Shown: positions 51,638 to 60,236 of the stretch, one piece after another
Position numbering within the stretch: position 1 is the first letter of the stretch
Layout: each line of letters starts with the position of its first letter
NCBI GenBank assembly: GCA_044221335.1
Contig: JBGAPI010000025.1
Coordinates: 9,598-73,597, forward strand
Origin: JBGAPI01 sp044221335
Lineage (GTDB): Bacteria > Pseudomonadota > Gammaproteobacteria > Xanthomonadales > Ahniellaceae
Reading direction: 5' to 3'
DNA: 64,000 bases
Program-made: the position numbers and the translations under genes
The notes under the pieces: model-generated
Seen by the model: only the letters and a program-made list of their open reading frames with translations
What the model was told of the DNA's origin: nothing
The model's database searches: none

Positions 51638-54060
51638 TGGCAGGCCTCGCAGCCGCCCGGATTCTCGAGCGAACAGGCCACCGCCGCCGTCGCGCTGTCC
51701 GCGGCGCCGCCCTCCGACACCGTGGTCTTCGCGATCCGCGTGGCCGGACGGGAGCGCAGGTAGTAGGTGGTCTTGATCCCCTGCTTCCACGCGTACATGT
51801 ACATCGACGACAGCGCGCCGATGTTCGGGTTCTCGATGAACAGGTTGAGCGAAGCCGACTGGTCGATGTAGGGACCGCGCGCGGCCGCGAGGTCGATCAG
51901 CGCACGCATCGGCAGCTCCCACGCGGTACGGTAGATGCGACGAAGGTCCGCGGGGATCTCCTCGATCCCCTGGATCGAGCCCTCCGCCAGCTTGATCCGG
52001 TCGCGCACCGGCGCGGTCCAGAGCCCGAGCCGCTTCAGCTCCTCGACCAGGTAGCGGTTCACCTGCAGGAAGTCGCCGGAAAGGGTCTCGCGTTTGAACA
52101 GGTTCGAGACCTGCGGCTCGATGCACTCGTAGCAACCGGCGATCGACGCGATGGTCGCGGTCGGAGCGATCGCGATCAGCAGCGAATTGCGCAGGCCGTG
52201 GCGGCCGATGCGCTCGCGCAGCGCGTCCCAGCGCGCCGGGTCGGCGGGCGTGACGCCCCAGGCGTCGAACTGCAGCTGGCCGGCGGCCGCGCGGGTGTCG
52301 TCGAAGCTCGGGTGCGGACCTCGCTCCGCGGCGAGCTCCGAGGAGGTTTCGAGCGCGTGGAAATAGATCGTCTCGGCGATCGCGGTCGACAGCCGCCGCG
52401 CAGCCTCGCTGTCGAAGGCCAGGCGCTGGCGGAAGAACACGTCCTGCAGCCCCATCACGCCGAGCCCGACCGGGCGCCAGCGCAGGTTGCCGCGGCGCGC
52501 CGTGTCGATCGGATAGAAATTGAGGTCGATCACCCGGTCGAGCTGCCGCACCGCGAGGCGCACGGTCTCGGCCAGGCGCTCGAAGTCGAAGGCACCGTCG
52601 TCGTCCAGGTGCTGCGCGAGGTTGATCGAGCCGAGGTTGCACACCGCCGTCTCGTCGGCCGAGGTCACCTCGAGGATCTCGGTGCACAGGTTCGACAGGT
52701 GGATGACATTGCCCGGCTTCGCCGTCTGGTTGCCGCTGCGGTTGCAGGTGTCCTTGAAGGTCATCCAGCCATTGCCGGTCTGCGCCAGCGTGCGCATCAT
52801 CCGGGCATAGAGCTCGCGCGCGCGGACGACCTTGCGGGCCAGGCCCGCCGACTCGGCCGCCGCGTAGCTGCGCTCGAATTCCTCGCCCCAGGTGTCGATC
52901 AGCTGCGGCACGTCCTTCGGATCGAACAGCGCCCAGTCGCCGTCGGCCTCGACCCGCTGCATGAACAGGTCCGGCACCCAGTTGGCGAGATTGAGGTTGT
53001 GGGTGCGACGGCCGTCGTCGCCGGTGTTGTCGCGCAGTTCCAGGAATTCCTCGATGTCGGCGTGCCAGGTCTCGAGGTAGACGCAGGCGGCACCCTTGCG
53101 CTTGCCGCCCTGGTTGACCGCGAGGACCGACGCATCCAGCGTCTTCAGCCACGGCACGATGCCGTTCGACAGTCCGTTGGTGGAACGGATCAGCGAGCCG
53201 CGCGAGCGCACCCGCGAATAGGACAGCCCGATGCCGCCGGAGAACTTCGAGAGCAGCGCGACGTCGCCGTAGCGGCGGTAGATCGCCTCCAGCGAGTCCT
53301 CCGGCGAGTCGAGCAGGAAGCACGACGACAGCTGCTCGTGGCGGGTGCCGGAATTGAACAGCGTCGGCGAGCTCGGCAGGTAGGACAGGGTCGCCATCCG
53401 CTGGTAGAGCGCGAGCGCGCCGCCGACGTCTTCGGACAGCGCGCAGGCGATCCGCATGAAGAACTGCTGCGGCGTCTCGATCACCGTGCGCGCCGTCGGA
53501 TGGCGCAGCAGGTAGCGGTCGTAGAGCGTGCGCAGGCCGAAGTAGTCGAAGCGGCGGTCGTGCTCGACGTCGATCGCGTCGTTCAGCTTGCGCGCGTGGG
53601 CCTGGACGAAGGCGAGCAGCCGGTCGTTGACGAGACCGAGATCGTGGCCGCGGGAGACCGACTGCGAGAACGCGTGGATCTCCTGACCGGCGACCTCCTT
53701 GACGAGGGTGCCGGACAGGAGCCGCGCCGCGAGTCGGCCGTACTCCGGCTCCTCGCCGATCAGTTGCGCCGCGGTGCGGATCGACAGTTCGTCGAGCTCG
53801 CGGGTCGAGGCGCCGTCGTAGAGGCCCGAGATGGTGCGGGTCGCGACGCGCATCGGGTCGACCGCGTGCAGTCCGTCGGCCGAGCGGGCGACCGCACGGA
53901 CGATCTTGTTGAGGTCGACCGGCTCGCGGCGGCCATTTCGCTTGGTCACGGTCATGCCGCCGTTGTGCGGCGGGGGCGTCAGGGTCAGGGTCGGGGTCGG
54001 GGGAAGGTCGGCGCCGGCGGCGCTGCGGCGATCGAAGCTCGGGGCGAGGGTCGGGTTCAT
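51634..54060 (-). CDS. nrdA: class Ia ribonucleotide reductase large subunit NrdA
   Basis: 808-aa catalytic subunit. The N-terminal ATP-cone is about residues 36-125 (MTVTKRNGRREPVDLNKIVR). The catalytic part shows SSPTLFNSGTRHEQLSSCFL (first cysteine), the substrate loop NLCTEILEVTSADETAVCNLGSINL split around the active N-C-E triad (NLC, E, C), SLNLFIENPNIG and the tyrosine pair MYMYAWKQGIKTTYYLR. The redox cysteines lie at the very C-terminus (CEACQ). GGAGAC precedes the ATG at 54060. Confidence 0.95.
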   Translation of the reverse strand: MNPTLAPSFDRRSAAGADLPPTPTLTLTPPPHNGGMTVTKRNGRREPVDLNKIVRAVARSADGLHAVDPMRVATRTISGLYDGASTRELDELSIRTAAQLIGEEPEYGRLAARLLSGTLVKEVAGQEIHAFSQSVSRGHDLGLVNDRLLAFVQAHARKLNDAIDVEHDRRFDYFGLRTLYDRYLLRHPTARTVIETPQQFFMRIACALSEDVGGALALYQRMATLSYLPSSPTLFNSGTRHEQLSSCFLLDSPEDSLEAIYRRYGDVALLSKFSGGIGLSYSRVRSRGSLIRSTNGLSNGIVPWLKTLDASVLAVNQGGKRKGAACVYLETWHADIEEFLELRDNTGDDGRRTHNLNLANWVPDLFMQRVEADGDWALFDPKDVPQLIDTWGEEFERSYAAAESAGLARKVVRARELYARMMRTLAQTGNGWMTFKDTCNRSGNQTAKPGNVIHLSNLCTEILEVTSADETAVCNLGSINLAQHLDDDGAFDFERLAETVRLAVRQLDRVIDLNFYPIDTARRGNLRWRPVGLGVMGLQDVFFRQRLAFDSEAARRLSTAIAETIYFHALETSSELAAERGPHPSFDDTRAAAGQLQFDAWGVTPADPARWDALRERIGRHGLRNSLLIAIAPTATIASIAGCYECIEPQVSNLFKRETLSGDFLQVNRYLVEELKRLGLWTAPVRDRIKLAEGSIQGIEEIPADLRRIYRTAWELPMRALIDLAAARGPYIDQSASLNLFIENPNIGALSSMYMYAWKQGIKTTYYLRSRPATRIAKTTVSEGGAADSATAAVACSLENPGGCEACQ

Positions 54061-54282
54061 CGGTGTCTCCGGTGCGTGACGCACGGCTGCCGCCGTTCCC
54101 TCGACGGCGACATGGACGGGAACGCGGCATCGTCGGCGATGACCGATGCGACCTCGCCCCCGCGGGCGTTCGGGATTCCGGACGGCGATGAGCGGGACTC
54201 CGACCCGCGCGGGATCGGAATGCCGGACATCTCCCCCCGGAGACTCCTGGGCCGTGACCGCGCGGTGTGCAAGGCGCGGCTG

Positions 54283-54478
54283 TCGGCAGGTCTTCGGGCT
54301 GGTGGACGGCGAGCCGGAACCGAATCGTTCCCGGCACGACCTACTGGCCGTCGCTTCCCAGGTCGGCGAGACCCAGTGCGGATGACGGCGGTCGTTTCCA
54401 CATACCGCTGCGGGGCAGCGCCGGATTCCCACCGGCTTCCCTATTAACCCGACCGCGAGGCCGGGACCGACCAACCCA
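54283..54478 (-). promoter_or_regulatory. cobalamin riboswitch controlling nrdAB
   Basis: The minus strand carries the conserved blocks in order: AGGGAAGCCGGTGGGAATC, then CCGGCGCTGCCCCGCAGCGG, a variable part, and the B12-box region GCCCGAAGACCTGCC near 54285-54299. This is the family pattern. Between it and nrdA (54061-54282) a CCCGCGCGGG hairpin with flanking CCGA/TCGG may be the expression platform. Bound B12 would lower nrdAB expression. Confidence 0.9.
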
Positions 54479-54629
54479 ACATAGAGGGGTCAATGGTCAC
54501 CGTCAACCCATTGTGTTGTGCTTCGCGACCTGCTTCGCGCGCTGCAGAGCGGCTGCTGGGCCGCTCAGTGCTTCGGCGCGGCCGGCCTCCCGGGCAACGG
54601 ACGAGGTCCTGCGTTACGGGTGTCGCTCT

Positions 54630-55085
54630 TCAGTGGATCGTGATCGCGCACAGCGCGATCACGACCGTGCGGGACAGGGCGCCGACGCGACGCAGCAGCA
54701 CGATGCCGCCCGCCGGCGTGTCGAAGAGGCCGAACAGCGTCGGGTTGACCAGCAGCGCGACCGGCACCAGCGCCCAGACCGCATGCAGCACGATCTTGCG
54801 CTTAAGGTTGTAGCCGACCTTGATCGCCTCCTTGTGCTCGTGGGTCGCGCGGTTGACGCGGTCGTAGCCCTTCGGCTCGAAGAAGAAGTGACCCGACTGC
54901 CGCGTCACCATCGCCACGCCCCAGCCGAGCAGCGCGGCGGCCACCGGATCGACGAACAGCATCGCGTAGGCGACGAGGAAGGTCAGCGCACTGACGAAGT
55001 GCAGGCTCTGATTGATCCGGCTCTGGTGGTAGTAGCGATGGTCGTCCCAGCGCTGCACGCGCAGGGCTTCGAGGAAGTCGTTCAC
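54630..55085 (-). CDS. unknown small membrane protein
   Basis: 151 aa, unknown family to me. Three or four membrane segments: LHFVSALTFLVAYAMLFVDP, VAAALLGWGVAMVTRQ, IVLHAVWALVPVALLV and ALSRTVVIALCAITIH. Several histidines sit near the membrane face (DDHRYYHQSRINQSLH, SGHFFFEPKGYDRVNRATHEHKEA), which could bind a metal. It is divergent from the GT4 gene; a Pho-box-like element lies in the spacer between them. Confidence 0.65.
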   Translation of the reverse strand: MNDFLEALRVQRWDDHRYYHQSRINQSLHFVSALTFLVAYAMLFVDPVAAALLGWGVAMVTRQSGHFFFEPKGYDRVNRATHEHKEAIKVGYNLKRKIVLHAVWALVPVALLVNPTLFGLFDTPAGGIVLLRRVGALSRTVVIALCAITIH

Positions 55086-55155
55086 GGGGGCGAGGCTCCG
55101 GGTCGGATGACGGGGGATGATCCGGCGGGATGCTCGGCGGCCGGCATGACCCGGG

Positions 55156-55176
55156 CGTGACAGCGTCGCGACAGCG
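55156..55176 (-). promoter_or_regulatory. Pho-box-like element between membrane protein and GT4 genes
   Basis: Minus strand GCTGTCGCGACGCTGTCACG: two CTGTC half sites exactly 11 bp apart, close to the PhoB consensus. It lies about 70 nt before the minus-strand gene and about 100 nt before the glycosyltransferase. Which gene it controls is open. Confidence 0.5.
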
Positions 55177-55272
55177 CGGCGACGCGCGCGTCGCGGCCGC
55201 GCAACCTCGGCGTCATCGCGGCGTCGCGCGCGACGCGCACGCTGGCGGAACCGATCGCACGAGGATCCGCCG

Positions 55273-56460
55273 ATGTCGACGAACGCCCTGCGCGTGGCTG
55301 TGGTCTCCGAGACCTATCCGCCCGAGGTCAACGGCGTCGCCGCGACGGTGCACCAGCTGGTGCGCGGCCTCGTGGAGGCGGGACACGCGATCGAGCTCGT
55401 GCGGCCGCGGCAGGACGACGGCAGCGCGACCCCGTCACCCGCGATCGTCGAGGTCCTGGTACGCGGCGCGCCGCTGCCGCGCTACCCCGGACTGCGCTTC
55501 GGCCTGCCCTGCGCGCAGCGCCTGAAACGCCGCTGGCGCACGCTGCGACCCGACATCGTCCACATCGCGACCGAGGGCCCGCTCGGCTGGTCGGCGCTGT
55601 CGGCGGCGCGGGCGCTGGGCATCCCGGTGGTGTCGGACTTCCGCACCAATTTCCATCTCTACATCGCGCACTACGGCGCGGCCTTCCTGCAGCGGGCGAT
55701 CACCGCGTATCTGCGCCGCTTCCACAATGCCTGCGCCCGAACGCTGGTTCCGACCACGGCGCTCGCGACGGAACTCGACAGGCTCGGCTTCCGGCGCCTG
55801 GAGACGGTCGCGCGCGGCGTCGACACCGGGCTGTTCGAGCCCGCGCGGCGCAGCGAGGAACTGCGCCGGAGCTGGGGCGTCGAACCGCGGACGCCGGTCG
55901 CGCTGCATGTCGGCCGGCTGGCGCCGGAGAAGAACCTCGACGCACTGTTCGCGACCCACGCCGCGCTGCGTCGCGCGGTGCCCGACCTGCGCCTGGTGCT
56001 GGTCGGCGACGGCCCCTGCCGGACGGCGATCGCGGCGCGTCATCCCGAGGTGGTCCTTGCCGGCACACGACGCGATGCCGACCTCGCCGCGCACTACGCG
56101 TCGGCCGACCTCTTCGTATTCCCGAGCCAGTCGGAGACCTTCGGCAACGTGGTGCCCGAGGCGATGGCGAGCGGCCTGCCGGTGCTCGCCTACGACTATG
56201 CCGCCGCGGCAAAACTGATCCGCCACGGCGACAACGGCCTGGTCGCACCGTTCGGAGCGGAGTCGCGCTTCATCGAACTCGCGATGCAGCTCGCCGACCA
56301 GCCGGCGCTGCGCCGCCGCCTCGGCATGCTGGCACGCAAGACCGCGCTGTCGCATGGCTGGGAGGGGATCGTGCAGCAGACGGTGGGTTTGTATCGGGCG
56401 GTGATTGCGGAAAGCGACGTCGTGGCAGAACCGATGCTCGGAATCGCAGCAGCGCGCTGA
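55273..56460 (+). CDS. GT4-family glycosyltransferase
   Basis: 395 aa, GT-B fold. N-terminal acceptor domain starts RVAVVSETYPPEVNGVAATV; the C-terminal domain has HVGRLAPEKNLDALF, LVGDGPCRTAI and the family E-x7-E motif in SQSETFGNVVPEAMASGLPVLA. It resembles alpha-mannosyl/glucosyltransferases that glycosylate lipids (MgtA-like). With a Pho-box-like element upstream and a PAP2 phosphatase nearby, a role in making glycolipids is possible, by inference. Confidence 0.85.
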   Translation: MSTNALRVAVVSETYPPEVNGVAATVHQLVRGLVEAGHAIELVRPRQDDGSATPSPAIVEVLVRGAPLPRYPGLRFGLPCAQRLKRRWRTLRPDIVHIATEGPLGWSALSAARALGIPVVSDFRTNFHLYIAHYGAAFLQRAITAYLRRFHNACARTLVPTTALATELDRLGFRRLETVARGVDTGLFEPARRSEELRRSWGVEPRTPVALHVGRLAPEKNLDALFATHAALRRAVPDLRLVLVGDGPCRTAIAARHPEVVLAGTRRDADLAAHYASADLFVFPSQSETFGNVVPEAMASGLPVLAYDYAAAAKLIRHGDNGLVAPFGAESRFIELAMQLADQPALRRRLGMLARKTALSHGWEGIVQQTVGLYRAVIAESDVVAEPMLGIAAAR

Positions 56461-56463
56461 AGC

Positions 56464-56484
56464 GTAGGGCGGGCAATGCCCGCC
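56464..56484. repeat. GTAGGGCGGGC palindrome after the GT4 gene
   Basis: GTAGGGCGGGCA-ATGCCCGCC hairpin 3 nt after the TGA stop; here the repeat does not supply the stop codon. The following bases to 56633 show no gene. Confidence 0.7.
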
Positions 56485-56633
56485 GTCGCCACGACGGCTC
56501 GCCGGTCGATCGGGCGCCAGAGTCGCGGCTCCCGCCGCTGCCACGGCCGAATTGTCGACGCGAAGGGCTGGTCTCTCCGCAGTCCGCCAGGGTCTACACA
56601 AAGTCCACGATTGCCGCTCGCGAGGACGACGCA

Positions 56634-56921
56634 TTGACGCCAGACGATAGTGCTTTCGACAGACCCATCGACCTCTTCGTGGCGTATAACGATGAGCTGA
56701 GATGGCTGAAAGAGCAGCTCGCCGCCGGACGTACTCCCTCGGACCTCGTGATGGAATTGCGGGGCCGGGGCCTCTCGCCGGTCCTGATGATATGGCTCGC
56801 GCGCCAGGCCACCGGCACAACGATGGGCAACATGAAGGCCTTGGGAGAATGGTGGGGCCCCGACGGCATCACTGACGCGGCGGCCTTCAACCGATGGTTC
56901 GAGAAGTCCAGGCAGCGCTGA
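56634..56921 (+). CDS. unknown small protein
   Basis: 95 aa from a TTG start. Sequence: an acidic N-terminus (MTPDDSAFDRPIDLFVAYN), a helix (DELRWLKEQLAAGRTPSDLV) and a C-terminal part with WWGPDGITDAAAFNRWFEK. No family recognised, no signal or membrane segment. It is followed 7 nt later by a zinc-ribbon gene on the same strand. Both are less GC-rich in third positions than their neighbours, so this pair may have been acquired. Confidence 0.55.
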   Translation: MTPDDSAFDRPIDLFVAYNDELRWLKEQLAAGRTPSDLVMELRGRGLSPVLMIWLARQATGTTMGNMKALGEWWGPDGITDAAAFNRWFEKSRQR

Positions 56922-56928
56922 TCTTCCT

Positions 56929-57285
56929 ATGAGCAACTACAAATGGGTCTGCTTCGATTGCCACGTCGCCGTGCGGCGACATGGCTGGGCGAAAGACGTC
57001 CGCTGCCCGAGCTGTGCGCGCCAATGCCTGAACCTCGGCACCAAGGCCCCGATTCCGCCGAAGGCCAGACCCAAGGACTGGAAGACTTTGCGCGATCGCC
57101 ATTTCGAATATCAGCGAATTCACGCTCTTCGGCTGGAGCGTGAGCGCGTTACCTCCAGACACGCGCTCGAGCGCCGAGTCCGTGCGCTCGAATCGCAGCC
57201 GATCAATCGCGGGCGAAAGCTGCTCATCCAGCGATTGCGGGCACAGCTCGAGCGCGCGACCGCCGAGGCGGGCGTGCAGGCGTAG
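56929..57285 (+). CDS. small zinc-ribbon protein
   Basis: 118 aa. The N-terminus has two CxxC knuckles (WVCFDCHVAVRR and VRCPSCARQC), a zinc ribbon, followed by LGTKAPIPPKARPKDWKTL and a basic coiled-coil tail rich in Arg (LRLERERVTSRHALERRVRALE). Proteins with this N-terminus are small, widespread and of unknown function; RNA or DNA binding is a guess. Probably co-transcribed with the preceding 95-aa gene. Confidence 0.7.
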   Translation: MSNYKWVCFDCHVAVRRHGWAKDVRCPSCARQCLNLGTKAPIPPKARPKDWKTLRDRHFEYQRIHALRLERERVTSRHALERRVRALESQPINRGRKLLIQRLRAQLERATAEAGVQA

Positions 57286-57385
57286 GATGGGTAGAACCCG
57301 AAGGGCGTGACGCCGCGTCGATGGGCCGTTACGCCTTGTCGAATCGGGTCGCCATCGGGGCTGAAGCCCCGTCCCGCAACTGCCG

Positions 57386-57913
57386 CTATGCCACCGCGAT
57401 CACGACCGCGGCGAGGCTCGCGCCGACCACGGTGCCGGCGGCGACATCGCTCGGATAGTGCAGCCCCAGCACCACCCGCGACAGCGCCACGCTCGCCGCG
57501 AACGGCAGCAGCAGCCAGGCCAGCGCGAACTCGTGCCAGCAGGCGACGGTGGAGAAGGCGACCGCGTGCAACGTGTGGCCGGAGGGGAAACTGAATTCGT
57601 CGAGCGGCGCGACCAGTGCGCGGATGCCGGCGTGGCGGGCGAACGGGCGCGGGCGGCGGGTGCGGCGCTTCATCCAGCGGTACAGAGCGAGGCCGACGCC
57701 GCCGGCGATCAGCATCTGCAGCGAGACCCGCCACCGATGAGCACCATCCAGCAGCGGGAAGGCGACCATCAGCACATACCAGAACACGCCGTCACCGAGC
57801 CGGCTCACCAGCGCGAAATATGCGCGCACCAGCGGCCGCATGCCCCAGCGGTTGAGGTCGCGGCACCAGGCTGCTTCCGGCGCGTAGCGTTCGACGGTGG
57901 CATCGATGTTCAT
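57386..57913 (-). CDS. PAP2-family lipid phosphatase
   Basis: 175-aa membrane phosphatase. The three family motifs are complete: KRRTRRPRP (motif 1), FPSGHTLH (motif 2, catalytic His) and SRVVLGLHYPSD (motif 3, nucleophile His). About five membrane segments. Likely substrates are phosphatidic acid, phosphatidylglycerophosphate or undecaprenyl diphosphate; sequence does not decide. Start at 57913 (MNIDATVERYAPEAAW). Confidence 0.88.
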   Translation of the reverse strand: MNIDATVERYAPEAAWCRDLNRWGMRPLVRAYFALVSRLGDGVFWYVLMVAFPLLDGAHRWRVSLQMLIAGGVGLALYRWMKRRTRRPRPFARHAGIRALVAPLDEFSFPSGHTLHAVAFSTVACWHEFALAWLLLPFAASVALSRVVLGLHYPSDVAAGTVVGASLAAVVIAVA

Positions 57914-58027
57914 CGTGCGGTCCTCCGGAACGGGCGTCCGCGCGGCACTCCGGGCGGATGACGCAGTGTCGCGGCGGGGCTTGTCGATCGCGTGGCGCCG
58001 GCGTGTCATCGATGTGACCAGCCCCCA

Positions 58028-58123
58028 TCATTGCGAGCGCAGCGAAGCAATCCAGTGCCCTCGCTGTCGCTCTGGTGCGGCAAAAAGCCAAGGCACTGGA
58101 TTGCTTCGCTGCGCTCGCAATGA
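58028..58123. repeat. MITE-like element with 32-bp perfect inverted repeats
   Basis: Arms 58028-58059 and 58092-58123 (TCATTGCGAGCGCAGCGAAG... and its exact complement) around a 32-nt centre. Same family as 14806 and the cluster at 25060-25282. The perfect pairing and even size suggest a recent, mobile copy. It lies between the PAP2 and phospholipase genes. Confidence 0.85.
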
Positions 58124-58163
58124 CGGGACCGGGGCGACCGACAACGGACACGGCCTCGTGCCC

Positions 58164-60146
58164 TCACACCGCTCGCCGCGGATCCGACCAGCTGTCGATC
58201 CCGCACTCCAATCGCCCGCCCGCCTCCCAGCGACACGCCCCGTCCGCGCTCGCGATGACGAGGTCGTACCAGAAGCCATGCTCGACGAGGTCGAGTTCGA
58301 GCGTGGTTTCGCCGTCGAGGCCGATGCGGAGTTCGGAGAGCGGCGCGGCGCGGAGGCGATCCACGATCGTCACCGTGATCGGAAGAAGGCTGCGCAGGCC
58401 GAGCCTGAGGCGGCCCTCGACGCGATCGGCCGTCTCGACGACGCCGAAGCCCACGGCGCCGGCGCGCTGCACGAAGCGCCGGCGAAATCCGTTGACCGCG
58501 CCGACCTCCAGATCGACGCCCCCCGTGATTGCGACTTCCTCGACCAGATGACTCGACCCGCCGAGGCTGTGCCGCCGCGGTGCCGTCGTCGGCCGCAGAT
58601 GGTCCTGCACTGTGCACACCACGCCGCGCGGCCCGTCGTTGTCGTAGCGCAGCTGCAGCGCGGCTCCGATCGGGCGCGCCTGCACGCCGAAGCGGTAGGG
58701 CAGCGCCCGTGAGCGGCGCAGGCCCGGCTCGACGGCTGGCATTGCCTGGATTCGCGGCACCTGCGGCTCCGGCAGCGCACGGCAGGCCGCGTCGCGGGCG
58801 GCGTCGAAGGGCATCGTCGCGGGAAGCGCCGGCCTGCTGACTTCCGGCGTGCCAAAGTCGAACGCGGCCAGCAGGTCGCCGCAGATCGACCGCCGCCACG
58901 GCGTGATGTTCGGACAGCGGAACTCGAAGCGCCGCTCCAGCAGGCGGATCACCGACGTGTGGTCGCAGACCTCGGACGACACCCAGCCGCCACGCGTCCA
59001 CGGCGACACCAGCAGGCAGGGGACGCGGAAGCCGAGGCCGATCGGGCGGCCGTCGACGATCTCGCCGGTCACCGGCACCGTCGACAGGCCCTCCGCCGGG
59101 CTCGCCGGCGGCATCGGCGGTGCGAGGTGATCGAACCACCCGCCCTGCTCGTCGTAGTTGAGGATGAACAGGGTCCTGGCATAGACCTCCGGACGACTGA
59201 ACAGCGCCAGCAGCAGTCGCGCCGAGAGATCCTCGCCGTCCCCGGGCCGGTAGCTCGCGTGCTCGGAGAGATAGTCCGGCGCGACGATGAAGCTCACCGC
59301 CGGCAGCCGGTCCGCGGCGACGTCGGCGGCGAACGCGGACACCAGTTCCTCGACCGGCGCGAGTCCGCGGCGATGGCGCTCGCTGCCGACCGGCGCCTCG
59401 CGGAAGGCGCGGAACCAGGCGAAGGCGTTGTCGTCGAAATTGTTGCGCTCCTGGTAGACCCGCCAGGACACCCCGGCCGCGTCGAGCTGATCGGCGAGCG
59501 TGCCCCACTCGAAGCCCGTCGCCGGCACATCGTTGTTCATCACGGCAGGACCGCCGGAGCTCGACCCGCAGCCGCCGCTGAACAGGTGCAGGCGGTTCGG
59601 ATTGGTCTGCGTGAGGGTCGAGCAGTAGTACTGGTCGCAGACGGTGAAGGCCTCGGCCAGCGCGAAGTAGAACGGGATGTCGGACCGGGTCAGGTGGGCC
59701 ATTCCGAGGCCGGGATCGCGAGCGGTATTCCAGGCGTCCATCCGCCCCTCGTTCCAGATCGCGAGATCGACCGGGTAGTTCATCGCCGGTGCCTGCGCGC
59801 AGAAGCCGCTGCTGCGATGGGTATCGAGGTGGAACGGCAGGATCGCGCCGTCGGGATGGCGGCTGCTCGCCTGATGGAACACGTCGTGTCCGTCGACCTG
59901 GCGCTGCGCGACCGGATCGGCGAATCCGCGGACGCCGGACAGCGTGCCGAAGTAGTGGTCGAAGCTGCGGTTCTCCTGAGTGAGGATCACCACATGCTGG
60001 ATGTCGCTCAGCGTCCCGCGTCCGACCGGCGCAATCTCCATCGCACTCTGCAGCGCCTGCGCCACCGGCGTCGCGAGCAGCGCGCCGAAGCCGAGGCGGC
60101 CGCTCTGGGCGAGGAAACGTCGTCGTGCCGGTCGGGCGAGGCTCAT
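58164..60146 (-). CDS. phosphocholine-specific phospholipase C-like phosphoesterase (Tat-exported)
   Basis: 660 aa. Twin-arginine type start (ARPARRRFLAQSGRLGFGA). The phosphoesterase domain (about residues 48-400) has ILTQENRSFDHYFGTLSGVRGF, NNFDDNAFAWFRAFREAP, FIVAPDYLSEHASYRPGDGE and FILNYDEQGGWFDHLAPP. The C-terminal 200 residues look like two beta domains (DUF756 type). Family members release phosphocholine from phosphatidylcholine or sphingomyelin; closeness of lipid genes and a PmtA-like gene make this plausible. Start 60146. Confidence 0.85.
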   Translation of the reverse strand: MSLARPARRRFLAQSGRLGFGALLATPVAQALQSAMEIAPVGRGTLSDIQHVVILTQENRSFDHYFGTLSGVRGFADPVAQRQVDGHDVFHQASSRHPDGAILPFHLDTHRSSGFCAQAPAMNYPVDLAIWNEGRMDAWNTARDPGLGMAHLTRSDIPFYFALAEAFTVCDQYYCSTLTQTNPNRLHLFSGGCGSSSGGPAVMNNDVPATGFEWGTLADQLDAAGVSWRVYQERNNFDDNAFAWFRAFREAPVGSERHRRGLAPVEELVSAFAADVAADRLPAVSFIVAPDYLSEHASYRPGDGEDLSARLLLALFSRPEVYARTLFILNYDEQGGWFDHLAPPMPPASPAEGLSTVPVTGEIVDGRPIGLGFRVPCLLVSPWTRGGWVSSEVCDHTSVIRLLERRFEFRCPNITPWRRSICGDLLAAFDFGTPEVSRPALPATMPFDAARDAACRALPEPQVPRIQAMPAVEPGLRRSRALPYRFGVQARPIGAALQLRYDNDGPRGVVCTVQDHLRPTTAPRRHSLGGSSHLVEEVAITGGVDLEVGAVNGFRRRFVQRAGAVGFGVVETADRVEGRLRLGLRSLLPITVTIVDRLRAAPLSELRIGLDGETTLELDLVEHGFWYDLVIASADGACRWEAGGRLECGIDSWSDPRRAV

Positions 60147-60236
60147 CGGAGGGGCTCCGCGGGATCACGCGGCACCTTGCCAGCCGTGGGTTGCAGCGGA
60201 TCGTCGCGCCGATGGCGCGCGGATGTGCGTGCGATG

